Shown here piece by piece: positions 47,291-57,696 of a DNA stretch of 64,000 nt (positions are counted from its first letter, which is position 1; each line of letters begins with the position of its first letter). The DNA comes from Pseudomonas sp. ML2-2023-3 (GTDB taxonomy: Bacteria; Pseudomonadota; Gammaproteobacteria; Pseudomonadales; Pseudomonadaceae): positions 1,336,501-1,400,500 of the forward strand of contig NZ_CP146343.1 in NCBI RefSeq assembly GCF_037055275.1, in the 5' to 3' direction. Position numbers and translations under genes: made by a program. The notes beneath the pieces were generated by a model. The model was not told where the DNA came from. It searched no databases and saw only the letters and a program-made list of their open reading frames with translations.

Positions 47291-49428
47291 CAGGCAATGC
47301 CAACCATGAACGAATTAATGGCATCGCCTGGTAGCGCGAGGGCGACAGCAGCTTTTAGGAAAACCAGATCGATTTCGCCGCGTTGGAAACGCTCAACCTC
47401 ACCCCTCAGGAGTGTTAGTCGTGGCTGTGCTGAAGGATCGGCATGGATTTGGCGGGCAACTCGATACTGTAGGATTCTGGCGAGCAGCAGAGGGGACATG
47501 TGCCCATGCGCGAATTGAAGGGCCTGCAAGATGTAGGGAGGGATCGCTACCTGATGGTCCAGCTCTTCGGCGAGCATGATTGCAAACCAGCCTTTCCCCT
47601 CATACTCAGCCATCAACAGCGCACGAAAACCTACTAGGTGAGGTTGACCCGATCGAAGGGCTTCCACCGCCTCTTTGATAGTGTGCGGCGCTATATAGAC
47701 CTTGCTCGCTGCTCGAGCGAACGCCTCTTCGTTGCCCGCTGATACGAGGTCAACTTCAAAGGTGTGTGGTGCATAGAAGGCCGAGATCCAAGGGTTTCCA
47801 GCGACAAAGGCATCGAGACCAACCTTGCGTTCGACGCCAGCTTTTTGGGAACCTATCGCCTTGCGTTTCTTGCTTGCCAGAAACTCATGATCAGTGGGCT
47901 GCGGCGTCACATCAAAGAAGGTGGTATCAAGGTCAGTAACTATCGCACAGCGCTTGCGGATTCGGAGGTCGTGAAAAAGGACTGCGACGTTTTTGAACCC
48001 CGTGCTGCGTATGTTGATGACACTAATACCCAACTCATCAACGCTCAGCCCAAGCACCTTTTTCACCAATATCGGGATCAGTATCTCCTCCGCATCGCCT
48101 TCAACGAGTAGTACGCTTTTAGCGAAGAGCAAATTACTGCGGACAGCATCCAGATATCTCTGGATGCTTCTCACCTCTGATGGCTCAAGCCCCGTAGCGG
48201 GTTGGTAAGCCTCGCAATATGAGCCTTGCCGCCCCAGAATGTTGACGTTAGTGACATTGCTCACTTCGGAGATGTGGGTCGAATGCGTTGTGTAGATAAT
48301 CTGGGCATCGCTGTAGGAAATACGGTCGAACAGAGTCTTCTGGATATGGGTGTGAATGTGCGCTTCGGGCTCCTCGATCAGTAGAAAGTTGGCAATGGCA
48401 AGCTTCTCACGCTGATACTTGAACTCAAGAAGCTTCAGCGTCAGGTAGATGAGGTTTGCTCCGCCCAAGCTCAGCTCGTGAATACCACCCTCATACCCAT
48501 CATCGGCCTCGCCTACAAAAAGGCGCAGGGACTGAAATAATTTTTCTGCCTCATCTGGTAGGTCAGATTTAATCGAAAGCGAAGCAGGCGAGTAGGTTTC
48601 TCCGGCCGCATCTTTGATCGTTTCGCGAATGTGGTTACGAACCGACTGCACATCTTCGAGTCCTTCGATAGAGGCATTCAGGTCTCTGACCATTTGGGTT
48701 ATAGGAAGCATCGACACTGGATCTATCTCCCCACTCTTACTCTTGAGTAGCGCAAACAACGGGTTCGTTCGGTTGTTGTGAAACTCGGCAACGACGTCCC
48801 GGAGGGCTTGTATGAAGGTCAGTGACACTTCTTTCGTAACCGAGAGGAATCCAGGTACTTTAGCCCCGATCTGAGGGAATTCAGTTTCAGCACTGAAAGT
48901 ACACGTTTCGAAATTACCCACAATCGACTGGTAGACGGAAGGGTCGCTGAAGTCGGCGCTGCTTCTTCCCGTGAACACAGTTTCGTAGTCATCGATCGTG
49001 ATGGTACTGCGTATTTCCGCGAGCACCTCATCATCAAAAATATCTAGAGCAGCCAGCTTGAGCCGGATCTCCTTTTTCGGACGGAAGATGAGGTTATAGG
49101 TTGCCTTCGCTAGCGGTCCGTCTTCTAGCGCAGCGGTGCCGTGAAGAAATAGCGCCTGAACGGCTTCGTCGGCGCTGATCTGTTCAAACTCAACACTGAT
49201 AATGATCCAGTGACCTCGCCATTCACCGAGCGATCGGCAGAAGTCGGACTCCTCCAGTCGATAGGCTGCACGCACCATGGTGTCATCCAATAGTAGACGG
49301 ATTGCGCGCAGGATATTGGACTTACCTGAGCCATTTTCGCCGATGATGGTGTTGACGCCCCGCTGAAACTTTAGCGTTGTGTTGCTGAAGTTTCGGTAGT
49401 TCACCAAAGTCATTTTGGAAATGTGCAT
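47290..49428 (-). CDS. gajA: OLD-family ATPase with TOPRIM nuclease domain, GajA-type (Gabija)
   Basis: A 712-residue protein: an ABC-type ATPase with Walker A 'GENGSGKSN' (30-38), signature 'LSLGGANL' (319-326), Walker B 'LLIEEPEAHIH' (349-359) and H-loop 'THSTH' (381-385), followed by a TOPRIM domain with E443 ('LLVEGDAEE') and D499/D501 ('VTDLDTTF'). GajA is a nicking endonuclease held back by nucleotides. A further ~200-residue C-terminal part makes it longer than the founding GajA. ATG 49428 has GGAG upstream; a start at 49446 lacks one. It is followed by gajB with a one-base overlap. Confidence 0.82.
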   Translation of the reverse strand: MHISKMTLVNYRNFSNTTLKFQRGVNTIIGENGSGKSNILRAIRLLLDDTMVRAAYRLEESDFCRSLGEWRGHWIIISVEFEQISADEAVQALFLHGTAALEDGPLAKATYNLIFRPKKEIRLKLAALDIFDDEVLAEIRSTITIDDYETVFTGRSSADFSDPSVYQSIVGNFETCTFSAETEFPQIGAKVPGFLSVTKEVSLTFIQALRDVVAEFHNNRTNPLFALLKSKSGEIDPVSMLPITQMVRDLNASIEGLEDVQSVRNHIRETIKDAAGETYSPASLSIKSDLPDEAEKLFQSLRLFVGEADDGYEGGIHELSLGGANLIYLTLKLLEFKYQREKLAIANFLLIEEPEAHIHTHIQKTLFDRISYSDAQIIYTTHSTHISEVSNVTNVNILGRQGSYCEAYQPATGLEPSEVRSIQRYLDAVRSNLLFAKSVLLVEGDAEEILIPILVKKVLGLSVDELGISVINIRSTGFKNVAVLFHDLRIRKRCAIVTDLDTTFFDVTPQPTDHEFLASKKRKAIGSQKAGVERKVGLDAFVAGNPWISAFYAPHTFEVDLVSAGNEEAFARAASKVYIAPHTIKEAVEALRSGQPHLVGFRALLMAEYEGKGWFAIMLAEELDHQVAIPPYILQALQFAHGHMSPLLLARILQYRVARQIHADPSAQPRLTLLRGEVERFQRGEIDLVFLKAAVALALPGDAINSFMVGIA

Positions 49429-49838
49429 AATTCTCCAGAGCGCCAACGCTCATGAACAGTCTTGTCTGTTTGTGAACGATGGTAGCGTGAGGGAGCATCG
49501 TATTCCCACAGAAACCGCTCACAGGCGCCCACCAACAGGCGCAGGGATTGCGCTGTTCCGCAATAGCTTGATCTCATGGCTCAACCTCAGATGTTAACGA
49601 GGCAAATGTGATGCAAGACTCACGAGTTTTAGAACTCTTCTTTCGAGCCCCGGTCGAGTGCTGGAGTACAGATCGCCAGTTTGGATTTGGACATACAATC
49701 ACGAGCGATCGAACATGGCCCTCGGAGGCATTCCCCCCCTAACAGAAGTTGGCCCTAGTAGCTTGATCTCTATTTCAGGCGAGTATCAAAAATAGGGGCA
49801 TTATCAGGGGCAGTTTCATAAGGTTTTTTCCTTAAGGC
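49429..49838. other. Gene-free stretch between gajA and cusA
   Basis: 410 bases with no credible gene. It must hold the gajA promoter; an inverted repeat AACAG-TCTTGT-CTGTT (49455-49470) lies 27 bases before the gajA start and could be an operator. The cusA side ends with T/A-rich sequence near 49820-49835 but no clear terminator. It may contain the right end of the island; no copy of the hrpB-proximal sequence was seen here. Confidence 0.4.
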
Positions 49839-52800
49839 TTAGTGGGTACAACCCGAGAGGTTCCGACGGCGCATTAAGCTGTAGGCTGCCGGTATGACAA
49901 ACAGGGAAAGCAAGGGAGCAGTGACCATCCCGCCGACCATTGGCGCGGCGATGCGACTCATCACTTCACTACCGGTTCCGCTGCCCAACAGAATGGGCAA
50001 CAGGCCGGCAATGATGACGGACACGGTCATGGCCTTGGGGCGAACGCGCTGTACAGCTCCTTCACGGATCGCCGCCACCAGCCCAACTTCCGTGTTGTCG
50101 CCGAGGTCTACACGTTCGACCCAAGCGTTCTTGAGGTAGAGCAGCATGATCACACCGAATTCGGCCGAAATTCCGGCCAGCGCGATAAAGCCGACCCCGG
50201 TTGCGACCGACAGGTTGTACCCCAATAGATAGAGGAACCATGCCCCGCCCGTGAGGGCGAATGGCAGAGTGGCCATGACCAAAAAGGCCTCATCGAAGCG
50301 GGCGAAAGTCATGTAGAGCAGCACGAAAATGATCAACAACGTGGCAGGCACAACTAGTTTTAGTCGGGCGTTGGCCCTTTCGAGAAATTCGAACTGCCCC
50401 GAGTAGCTCAGGCTCATACCTGGCTGCAACTTGACCTGTTCACTGACGACCCGGCGCAGATCGGCGACGACTGAGGCAATGTCCCGGCCCCGCACGTCGA
50501 TATAAACCCAGCCCGAAGGCCGAGCATTTTCGCTCTTGAGCATCGGCGGGCCGTCGCTGACCTTAATCTTCGCCACAGTACCCAGGGTGATCTGGCTGCC
50601 TAACGGGGTGTAGATAGGTAATTGCTCCAAAGCACCGAGCGAGTCACGCCACTCCCGTGGGTAACGCACGTTGATTGGAAACCGTGCCAACCCCTCAATG
50701 GTCTCCCCAACGTTCTCTCCACCGATAGCACCGGCCACGATGGATTGCACATCGGCGATATTCAGGCCGTAGCGGGCGGCGGCCTTGCGGTCTATATCCA
50801 CATCGATATACCGGCCACCGGTCAGTCGCTCCGCCAGAGCCGAGCTGACACCAGGTACCCCCTTGGCCACGCGCTCGACCGTCTGAGTGACCGTATCAAT
50901 TTCCATCAGATTGGTGCCGGCAACCTTCACACCGATGGGGCTCTTGATCCCCGTAGCCAGCATGTCGATACGGTTGCGAATCGGCGGTATCCAGATATTG
51001 GTCAGCCCCGGAACTCGCACCACTCGATCCAATTCTTCCACCAGTTTTTCAGGTGTCATACCTTGGCGCCATTGCTCGCGTGGTTTGAACTGAATGGTGG
51101 TTTCAAACATCTCCAGAGGGGCAGGATCGGTTGCGGTTTCGGCACGCCCTGCTTTACCGAAAACGTGTTCGACTTCAGGCACGGTCTTGATCAGGCGGTC
51201 GGTCTGCTGCAGCAGCTGCGCGGCTTTGTGTGCCGACAACCCCGGAAGAGCAGAAGGCATGTAGAGCAGATCGCCTTCGTCCAGCGGTGGAAGAAACTCG
51301 CCCCCCAGGCGAGACATTGGCCATAGTGCACTGCAAAATACCAAGAGCGCCACCACTAGCGTGATCTTGGGACGACGCAGTACCGCATCCAGGGCTGGCT
51401 GATAGAGTCGAATCAACCACCGGTTCAACGGGTTCTGTTGTTCATTGGGAATTCGACCTCGAATCCAGTAACCCATCAGCACTGGCACCAACGTCACTGA
51501 CAGTCCCGCCGCTGCCGCCATGGCGTAGGTCTTGGTGAAAGCCAACGGGCCGAACAGCCGCCCTTCCTGGGCCTCAAGGGTAAATACCGGAATGAACGAC
51601 AGGGTGATGATCAACAAGCAGAAGAACAGTGCCGGGCCTACCTCCGCAGCCGCTTCGGTCATCACGTGCCAATGACGCTCGCCGTTCAGTTCCTCCCCAG
51701 GGTTGGCAGCGTGCCAAGCCTCTATCTTCTTGTGGGCGTTCTCGATCATCACCACGGCGGCATCGACCATAGCGCCGATGGCGATGGCAATCCCGCCCAA
51801 GGACATGATGTTGGCGTTGATGCCTTGGTAGCGCATGACGATGAAGGCAATCAACACGCCCACCGGCAGCGAAATGATCGCCACTAGGGATGAGCGCAAG
51901 TGCCAGAGGAAGATCCCGCAGACCAGCGCGACGACGATGAACTCTTCGATGAGCTTGTGGCTGAGATTTTCCACCGCGCGATCGATCAGCTTGCTGCGGT
52001 CGTAGGTGGTGACGATTTCAACGCCGGCCGGCAAACTGGATTTCAGTTCGTCGAGTTTGGTCTTGACCGCCGCAATGGTCTCGCGGGCGTTCTTGCCGTT
52101 GCGCAAAATCACCACACCACCAACGGTCTCGCCTTCGCCGTCGAGTTCGGTGATGCCACGTCGCATTTCCGGGCCCAATTGGATGGTGGCGACATCGCCA
52201 AGGGTGACCGGCACTCCGGCCGCCCCCAGTTTTAGCGGGATGGCCCGAAAGTCATTGAGCGTCTTCAGGTAGCCGGAAGCTCGCACCATGTACTCAGTCT
52301 CGGCCATCTCCATCACGGCGCCGCCCGTCTCCTGGTTGGCCTTGCCGATAGCCTCGGTCACCTCCGCCTGTGTGATGCCCAGACTGGCCAACTTGAGCGG
52401 GTCAAGCTGCACCTGGTACTGCTTGACCATGCCTCCCACCGTAGCCACTTCAGCAACATTGGGCAGGGTCTTGAGTTCGAACTTGAGGAACCAGTCCTGA
52501 AGTGCGCGCAGCTGTGCCAAGTCGTGCCCACCCGTGCGATCCACCAGTGCGTACTGATAGATCCAGCCCACTCCCGTTGCATCCGGCCCCAACGCAGGTT
52601 TTGCACTGGCCGGCAATCGGTTTTGTATCTGACTCAGGTACTCCAGCACTCGCGAGCGGGCCCAGTACAAGTCCGTGCCGTCTTCGAACAGCACGTAAAC
52701 GAAGCTGTCACCGAAGAAGGAATAACCACGTACCGTCTTGGCTCCCGGCACTGAGAGCATGGTGGTGGCCAGCGGATAGGTCACCTGGTTCTCGACAATC

Positions 52801-52976
52801 TGCGGCGCTTGTCCCGGATAAGGGGTGCGGATGATCACTTGCACATCTGAGAGATCCGGCAACGCATCGATCGGTGTGCTCTGTACCGACCAGATGCCCC
52901 AAGCAGTGACGAACAGCGTAGCCAGTAGCACCAGAAACCGGTTGGCCACCGACCAACGAATCAGTGCAGCAATCAT
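49839..52976 (-). CDS. cusA: CusA-type RND copper/silver efflux pump
   Basis: A 1045-residue inner-membrane RND pump that moves Cu(I)/Ag(I) to the outside, driven by protons. It starts '[13 protein letters not shown]', has 12 membrane segments by pattern and the heavy-metal RND marks '[11 protein letters not shown]' and '[13 protein letters not shown]'. Three methionines that form the CusA metal site are kept in context: 'LLYMPS', 'PLEMFET' and 'RIDMLA', which separates it from the Co/Zn/Cd pump CzcA at the window end. The start overlaps the cusB stop (ATGA). Confidence 0.92.
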   Translation of the reverse strand: MIAALIRWSVANRFLVLLATLFVTAWGIWSVQSTPIDALPDLSDVQVIIRTPYPGQAPQIVENQVTYPLATTMLSVPGAKTVRGYSFFGDSFVYVLFEDGTDLYWARSRVLEYLSQIQNRLPASAKPALGPDATGVGWIYQYALVDRTGGHDLAQLRALQDWFLKFELKTLPNVAEVATVGGMVKQYQVQLDPLKLASLGITQAEVTEAIGKANQETGGAVMEMAETEYMVRASGYLKTLNDFRAIPLKLGAAGVPVTLGDVATIQLGPEMRRGITELDGEGETVGGVVILRNGKNARETIAAVKTKLDELKSSLPAGVEIVTTYDRSKLIDRAVENLSHKLIEEFIVVALVCGIFLWHLRSSLVAIISLPVGVLIAFIVMRYQGINANIMSLGGIAIAIGAMVDAAVVMIENAHKKIEAWHAANPGEELNGERHWHVMTEAAAEVGPALFFCLLIITLSFIPVFTLEAQEGRLFGPLAFTKTYAMAAAAGLSVTLVPVLMGYWIRGRIPNEQQNPLNRWLIRLYQPALDAVLRRPKITLVVALLVFCSALWPMSRLGGEFLPPLDEGDLLYMPSALPGLSAHKAAQLLQQTDRLIKTVPEVEHVFGKAGRAETATDPAPLEMFETTIQFKPREQWRQGMTPEKLVEELDRVVRVPGLTNIWIPPIRNRIDMLATGIKSPIGVKVAGTNLMEIDTVTQTVERVAKGVPGVSSALAERLTGGRYIDVDIDRKAAARYGLNIADVQSIVAGAIGGENVGETIEGLARFPINVRYPREWRDSLGALEQLPIYTPLGSQITLGTVAKIKVSDGPPMLKSENARPSGWVYIDVRGRDIASVVADLRRVVSEQVKLQPGMSLSYSGQFEFLERANARLKLVVPATLLIIFVLLYMTFARFDEAFLVMATLPFALTGGAWFLYLLGYNLSVATGVGFIALAGISAEFGVIMLLYLKNAWVERVDLGDNTEVGLVAAIREGAVQRVRPKAMTVSVIIAGLLPILLGSGTGSEVMSRIAAPMVGGMVTAPLLSLFVIPAAYSLMRRRNLSGCTH

Positions 52977-54457
52977 GGCTGGCTCCCCGATTTGTCCAGG
53001 CGCTCGACACGCAAACCATCGTCAGTTTGGCTCACCGCGATCCGAACCTTGTCCCCCGCCTTGAGGCCCTGCATCAGCGCCGGACTGGCGAGAGGAAAAG
53101 TCATCGTCATGCCGGGCATGCCCAGCGTCTTGAAAGGACCATGGGCGAGCGTCACGTCTTTGTCGTTGATCTCAACAATCTGCCCATCGGCCTCATGAAA
53201 ACTGGAGGCTGTTGCGCCGAGTGGTGAATCTTCCTCAGCGCTGGCAACAATGCCTTTAAGACTGGCTTCCGAGTCGAGCAGGAACTGGCCAGACGTAACC
53301 ACTTTCTGTCCTTCTGTCAGACCTTTCACAATCGCCGTCTTGCCATCGCTTTCCTGCCCGAGTTGCACCTCCACCGGGCGATAGCGACCGGCGTCTTCAG
53401 CGAGCATCACCAGGGCGCGTCGGCCAGTGCGAATGACTGCTTCACTCGGCACCCACAACACACTTTCCCCGGTCGAATGACTCAGGCGCACCTGCGCCGT
53501 CAAACCGGGCCTGAGGTGCTCGTCCGGGTTGGGTAGTTCCACCCGCACCCGAAGAGTGCGGCTGTCCGGATTGGTCTCGGGCAAAATCGCGCTGACCTTG
53601 CCTCTGAACGTTGTCCCCGGGAAGGCTGGCAGACGCGCTTCGACCGCCTGCCCCACAGTGATGGCCCCGGCATCGGATTCTGGAACAGCCACGGCTAGCC
53701 ATATACTGCTCAAGCCATTGACCCGTGCCAGAGTCTCGCCCGTCGCCACGGTCATGCCCGCGCGTACGTTCAGCTCTTGCAGCACACCGGCGATGGGACT
53801 GGTCAGGGTCAGATACGGTTGAACCTTACCGCTACGTTCAACCTGAGTAATCAGTGCTGCGGGCATCCCTGTGAGTCGCAGGCGCTGACGGGCCGCAACC
53901 AACAGATCGGCATCCCCGTTACGCCTCAGGGCCAGAAACTCTGTCTGAGCCGCGGCCCATTCCGGCACCAGAATATCCGCCAGGGCGGCATTGGCTTTGA
54001 GCACATCCCCTGGAGCAAGGGCATAGACCCGCTCCACAAAGCCGGCGGTACGGGCCTGAATCACCGCGACATCACGCTCGTTGAACGCCAAGACACCTGC
54101 CACATCTAGGCTGGAATCAAAGACTCCCCGGGTGACCGTCGCAAAACGCAAACCGAGGTTCTGGGTCAGGCTTGGATCGATACTGACGACCGCACGATCC
54201 CCTTCGCTGCTGGCGTATTGAGGCACCAACTGCATGTCCATAAAGGGGGACTTTCCGGGGTTATCAAACTTTTGCTGCGGGTACATGGGGTCGTACCAAT
54301 ACAGAGCCTTGCGTTCACCCGACGGGCTGACACCCCTCTCCTGGGCAGTACTGGATACTCCGTTCATCCGCTGCTGAGCGAACCAGTAACCACCGGCAAC
54401 ACCCAATGTCAGCGAGATGCCTACCAACAATGCCCCATTCCACTTTTTAAGGATCAC
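52973..54457 (-). CDS. cusB: CusB-type periplasmic adaptor fused to a CusF-like domain
   Basis: A 494-residue membrane-fusion protein that links CusA with CusC. An N-terminal membrane anchor is followed by the heavy-metal-binding segment '[19 protein letters not shown]' with '[10 protein letters not shown]' (about residues 53-82), the hairpin and barrel domains ('[18 protein letters not shown]', 'GRVNGLSS'-like region), and from about residue 415 a CusF domain ('[19 protein letters not shown]') with the Met pair that binds Cu(I). In E. coli CusF is a separate chaperone; here it is joined to the adaptor, a form also known in other pseudomonads. Overlaps cusC and cusA by 4 bases each. Confidence 0.92.
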   Translation of the reverse strand: MILKKWNGALLVGISLTLGVAGGYWFAQQRMNGVSSTAQERGVSPSGERKALYWYDPMYPQQKFDNPGKSPFMDMQLVPQYASSEGDRAVVSIDPSLTQNLGLRFATVTRGVFDSSLDVAGVLAFNERDVAVIQARTAGFVERVYALAPGDVLKANAALADILVPEWAAAQTEFLALRRNGDADLLVAARQRLRLTGMPAALITQVERSGKVQPYLTLTSPIAGVLQELNVRAGMTVATGETLARVNGLSSIWLAVAVPESDAGAITVGQAVEARLPAFPGTTFRGKVSAILPETNPDSRTLRVRVELPNPDEHLRPGLTAQVRLSHSTGESVLWVPSEAVIRTGRRALVMLAEDAGRYRPVEVQLGQESDGKTAIVKGLTEGQKVVTSGQFLLDSEASLKGIVASAEEDSPLGATASSFHEADGQIVEINDKDVTLAHGPFKTLGMPGMTMTFPLASPALMQGLKAGDKVRIAVSQTDDGLRVERLDKSGSQP

Positions 54458-55710
54458 TGGCTGGGCTCCCCATAGGCAAAGTACAGGCGCGCACTGGTCA
54501 GCGCCCGCTGCTCTTCCACCTCAATCTGTTTGAGACGCGCTTCGATGAGCTCACGCCGGGCCGCAACAACGGCATTTAAATCGCCTTTTCCGGCACGATA
54601 ACTGGCCATGCTGAGTTCGACCTTTTCCTTGGCCAGAGGCAACAGACTGTCCTGGTTTCGGTGCACCGCACGATTCAGACGCTCATAGTCAGCCAGTTGG
54701 TTTTCCAGTTCCTGAGTGTGCTCGCGTGACAGGGCTTCACGCTCGGCCTCAAGCTGGCTGAGTTCAGCCTGCTTGGCTGCGATTTTGGGATTTTGGCGAG
54801 AGCCAGGAAACAGCGGCAGATCCCAGGAAAGCTGCACACTGACCATATCCCCAAACGCTCGGCCACGGTGCTGGTAATCCAGCTCCCAGCTCCAGTCTGA
54901 CTGTTTCTCCGACACGGCTTCACGAACCTTGGCTTGCGCTTCTCGGGTCATCGGGGCAAACGCTGCCAGCTCGGGATGGTGCTGCAGGTTATGGGAGTAA
55001 CCGGAGGTATCGACGGACCATTCAGGCAAGCGGCCCACAAGCTCGTCGTTGGCAGCGGGGCCAATCCAACGCTTGAGGGCAGCTCGGGCCTGCCTTCGCT
55101 GCTGAATCAGATCGTCCTGTTGCTCCGCTAGTCGAGCCGCTTCTTGCTTGGGTGTTACCGCATCGGCGGGTTGAGCCCGGCCACCGGCAATCTGAGCCAG
55201 GACGGTATTGCTCAGCAGGCGGTTCTCTTTGTAGAAGTCCTGGAACAGTGCATCTTTGCGCTCAACCGAGTAGCTACTGATCCAGGCCAACGCCGTGGAT
55301 TGGCGTACGTTCAGACGTTCGACCCGCCGCTGCGCCGCGGCGCGTTCAACGGCCGCATCGGCGACCTCAATGCGCGCCTTGCGCTTGTCGCTGTTGGGCA
55401 TTTCTTGCCTGACTCCAACCATTTGCATTGTCATGAAGTCTTGGTCGATGCTCCAGCGATCCGGGCCGCCAACAGGATAGTTCTGCACACCCAGCAGCAG
55501 TTTGGGGTCAGGCAACTCCCCCGCTGGAATGGCTGCGCTGCTGGCAGCCTGAATTTTGGCGTCTTGTGCGGTCAGCGACGGTGCATTGTTTTCGGCCAGC
55601 CGCAACGCTTCATCAAGCGTCAATCCACCCGCCAAGCTCGGCAATGCCAGAACGCTTACCGCCAGACCGGCCACGAGGGACCAGCCTATGCAATAGCACT
55701 TTGAGTTCAT
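54454..55710 (-). CDS. cusC: CusC-type outer membrane efflux protein (TolC family)
   Basis: A 418-residue outer-membrane channel with a signal peptide (to about LAGG, residue 29), the TolC-family opening 'LTLDEALRLAENNAPSL' and two OEP repeats, with long helical, Gln/Glu/Ala-rich stretches. ATG 55710 is preferred (AGGA about 10 bases upstream) over 55740. First of cusCBA, it follows the small Cys/Met-rich gene by 99 bases, so the two probably share a promoter. Confidence 0.88.
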   Translation of the reverse strand: MNSKCYCIGWSLVAGLAVSVLALPSLAGGLTLDEALRLAENNAPSLTAQDAKIQAASSAAIPAGELPDPKLLLGVQNYPVGGPDRWSIDQDFMTMQMVGVRQEMPNSDKRKARIEVADAAVERAAAQRRVERLNVRQSTALAWISSYSVERKDALFQDFYKENRLLSNTVLAQIAGGRAQPADAVTPKQEAARLAEQQDDLIQQRRQARAALKRWIGPAANDELVGRLPEWSVDTSGYSHNLQHHPELAAFAPMTREAQAKVREAVSEKQSDWSWELDYQHRGRAFGDMVSVQLSWDLPLFPGSRQNPKIAAKQAELSQLEAEREALSREHTQELENQLADYERLNRAVHRNQDSLLPLAKEKVELSMASYRAGKGDLNAVVAARRELIEARLKQIEVEEQRALTSARLYFAYGEPSQ

Positions 55711-55809
55711 GTTTAGGATTCCTGTGATCATCCACTGCACGCATCAAAAGACATGCGCTCAGCTCTTGCATCCCGCCAATGCGGAATGAGGCTCAATATG
55801 GGACAGGAA

Positions 55810-56151
55810 TCAAACGCGGGGCGGTCGCCACACCCTGGACGGGGTTTGTGCAGGCAAGGAATCACTAAAGAAGGAAAGTACTACGGGGCTAAACACGGCT
55901 ACTGAAGGCTTGAAAGTCGAGACTTGCAATATGCCGCCTGCCTTGCATTCCTGTCCCGGTTTACATGGCTTTCCGTGCTCGGACAGGGTTTTCATATCGT
56001 TGCAGCAGTCCATGCCCATGTCGTCCATTATCGTCATGCCCATCGTCTTCATGGGGCACGGTTCTATCGATGCCTGAACTCCCGCCATCCCGCTGAGGGG
56101 AAGCGCCAAGCTAATCACGAAGATGATGCAAAACTGCACGTAGCGTTTCAT
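55810..56151 (-). CDS. Small secreted Cys/Met-rich protein, probably copper-linked
   Basis: A 113-residue protein with a signal peptide (to about residue 27) and a dense metal-ligand patch: 'EPCPMKTMGMTIMDDMGMDC' then C, 'HGKPCKPGQECKAG'. That gives six Cys, many Met and a His, fitting Cu(I)/Ag(I) binding or sensing. The C-terminal ~45 residues hold a hydrophobic stretch. It precedes cusCBA on the same strand, like the CopL-type leader proteins near copper operons of other bacteria; the family is not assigned. Confidence 0.72.
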   Translation of the reverse strand: MKRYVQFCIIFVISLALPLSGMAGVQASIEPCPMKTMGMTIMDDMGMDCCNDMKTLSEHGKPCKPGQECKAGGILQVSTFKPSVAVFSPVVLSFFSDSLPAQTPSRVWRPPRV

Positions 56152-56642
56152 TCGCTGGAGTGTAGTCGCTTCAAATGGTCGTTACAAATCGACTCATGTC
56201 ATTAACACCCTGTCGCCAAGCTCCGACATATAGGTAATGAAGCCGACAAGGAATTAAGCCAACATTACGTTTAGAAAATAGACGCGGACGACGAGCTATC
56301 GATCCGCCTATATTTGAATTCATAGTGTTGATCTGAACTCAATCATGGATGAAATGGCTAGCCAACTGAGAAATCAAGCAGAAGCCGAGATGAAAAATTG
56401 GCGCGACAAAGACCTATCGGTCTACTAACATCTGATTCCGGGAAGTTTGGGTACAAATAATACGCGTATTCGCAGTACTGCTATTTTCTAGAGTGTGGGT
56501 GCCTTGGGGGAGCACAGGTCGCGTCCAAATAAGTGCTTTTCAGTTGCCTCTCTCCAAAACCGAAATCTCTTCTTGAGGAAGATTGACCCGTTGACGATCT
56601 TTTGAGTAGTTGCCGCATCCTTTCACCCGCATGGAGAGTCAT
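56152..56642. other. Divergent region between the Cys/Met-rich gene and czcD
   Basis: 491 AT-rich bases. It must hold the promoter of the cus genes and that of czcD (a TTGACG lies near 56592). One 27-codon frame (56345-56428, + strand, ending KNWRDKDLSVY) has no ribosome site that convinces me and may be a gene remnant. No copper box could be identified with confidence. Confidence 0.4.
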
Positions 56643-57554
56643 ATGAGCGCTGGTCATAGTCACGGTCAAGCTCGTGCAGGACACGAGAAAAAATTGTGGA
56701 TCGCTCTGGCGTTAACGACAAGCTTCATGATCGCGGAGGTCATTGGGGCTTTCGTGACAGGCAGCTTGGCGTTGTTATCCGATGCGGCTCACATGCTAAC
56801 TGATTCCACTGCCTTGGCTATTTCATTGATAGCTATTCAAATTGCCAAACGCGCTGCGGATAAAAAACGGACATTCGGCTATGCACGATTTGAGATCCTC
56901 GCAGCTGCTTTTAACGCGATTTTGTTGTTTATGGTGGCGGTGTACATCTTGTATGAAGCTTATCAGCGGTTTAAAGCCCCGACAGAAATCCAATCGACAG
57001 GGATGCTGATCGTCGCAGTGATCGGACTAGTTGTGAACCTTGTTTCAATGCGGTTGCTAATGTCTGCCAGTGCCGAAAGTCTTAACGTAAAAGGCGCGTA
57101 CCTAGAAGTATGGAGCGACATGTTGGGCTCCATGGGCGTAATAGGGGCGGCATTGATCATTCGTTTTACCGGATTCACTTGGGTTGACTCGATCGTTGCC
57201 GCAGCTATCGGCCTGTGGGTGCTTCCCAGAACCTGGGTTTTGCTCAAAGAAAGCATGAACATCCTGTTGCAAGGGGTTCCGGATGGCATCGATATCGCTG
57301 AAGTGGAAGCGTGCATCAGGGCGGTTGAAGGCGTTGAGGATATCCATGACCTGCATATCTGGGCCCTGACCAGCGGCAAGAATGTCATGAGTGCTCACCT
57401 TGTAATCCTGCGTAGCTCCCGAACTGAGCAAGATATATTGGCTGAGGTGACTCGGCTGATGAGCGAGGTATTCCATATCAGCCATACGACTCTTCAATTG
57501 GAAAACTTACAGTTTCATGCAACGCTTGAAGAAAACGAAGGCATGCAGCACTAG
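56643..57554 (+). CDS. czcD: Cation diffusion facilitator CzcD
   Basis: A 303-residue Zn/Co/Cd exporter of the inner membrane. It has a His-rich N-terminus ('MSAGHSHGQARAGHEKK'), six membrane segments, the HxxxD/DxxxD-type transport sites ('LLSDAAHMLTDSTALAISL' and 'SDMLGSMGVIGA') and a C-terminal cytosolic domain ('DIHDLHIWALTSGKNVMSAH'). ATG 56643 has GGAG about 7 bases upstream. Lying between cus and czc genes, it provides cytosol-to-periplasm export that feeds CzcCBA. Confidence 0.92.
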   Translation: MSAGHSHGQARAGHEKKLWIALALTTSFMIAEVIGAFVTGSLALLSDAAHMLTDSTALAISLIAIQIAKRAADKKRTFGYARFEILAAAFNAILLFMVAVYILYEAYQRFKAPTEIQSTGMLIVAVIGLVVNLVSMRLLMSASAESLNVKGAYLEVWSDMLGSMGVIGAALIIRFTGFTWVDSIVAAAIGLWVLPRTWVLLKESMNILLQGVPDGIDIAEVEACIRAVEGVEDIHDLHIWALTSGKNVMSAHLVILRSSRTEQDILAEVTRLMSEVFHISHTTLQLENLQFHATLEENEGMQH

Positions 57555-57696
57555 AGCGGGATCTTGCAAACATCTCATGTCGGAGTAGGGGCTGCTGCGA
57601 TGTACTCAGAACTCAGCGGACATTAAAAAACCTGACCACAGGCGCATATCCAGTGGTGCAGGGAGGGTTGCACAGGTTTGTTGCGGGAATTTACCC

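Larger units (their letters stand above)
36818..49838. mobile_element. Genomic island with a four-gene recombinase module and defence cargo (right edge unknown)
   Basis: Directly after hrpB the synteny recalled from P. aeruginosa stops and base composition becomes AT-richer, clearly so at 37.2-42.9 kb. Four overlapping genes form the mobility module (36984-42871); an XRE regulator, two helicases, a winged-helix protein and an OLD nuclease follow. The left limit is placed at the hrpB stop. No tRNA gene and no flanking direct repeat could be found by eye; the end given is simply where the metal-resistance genes begin. Confidence 0.6.

Noticed and set aside
49455..49470. LexA box before gajA
   Set aside because: The dyad reads ACAG...CTGT, the reverse of the CTGT...ACAG consensus.
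49839..52976. Possible loss of a methionine of the CusA copper site ('PGLSAH')
   Set aside because: Re-reading the spacing shows the three site methionines correspond to 'LLYMPS', 'LEMFET' and 'RIDMLA', all present.
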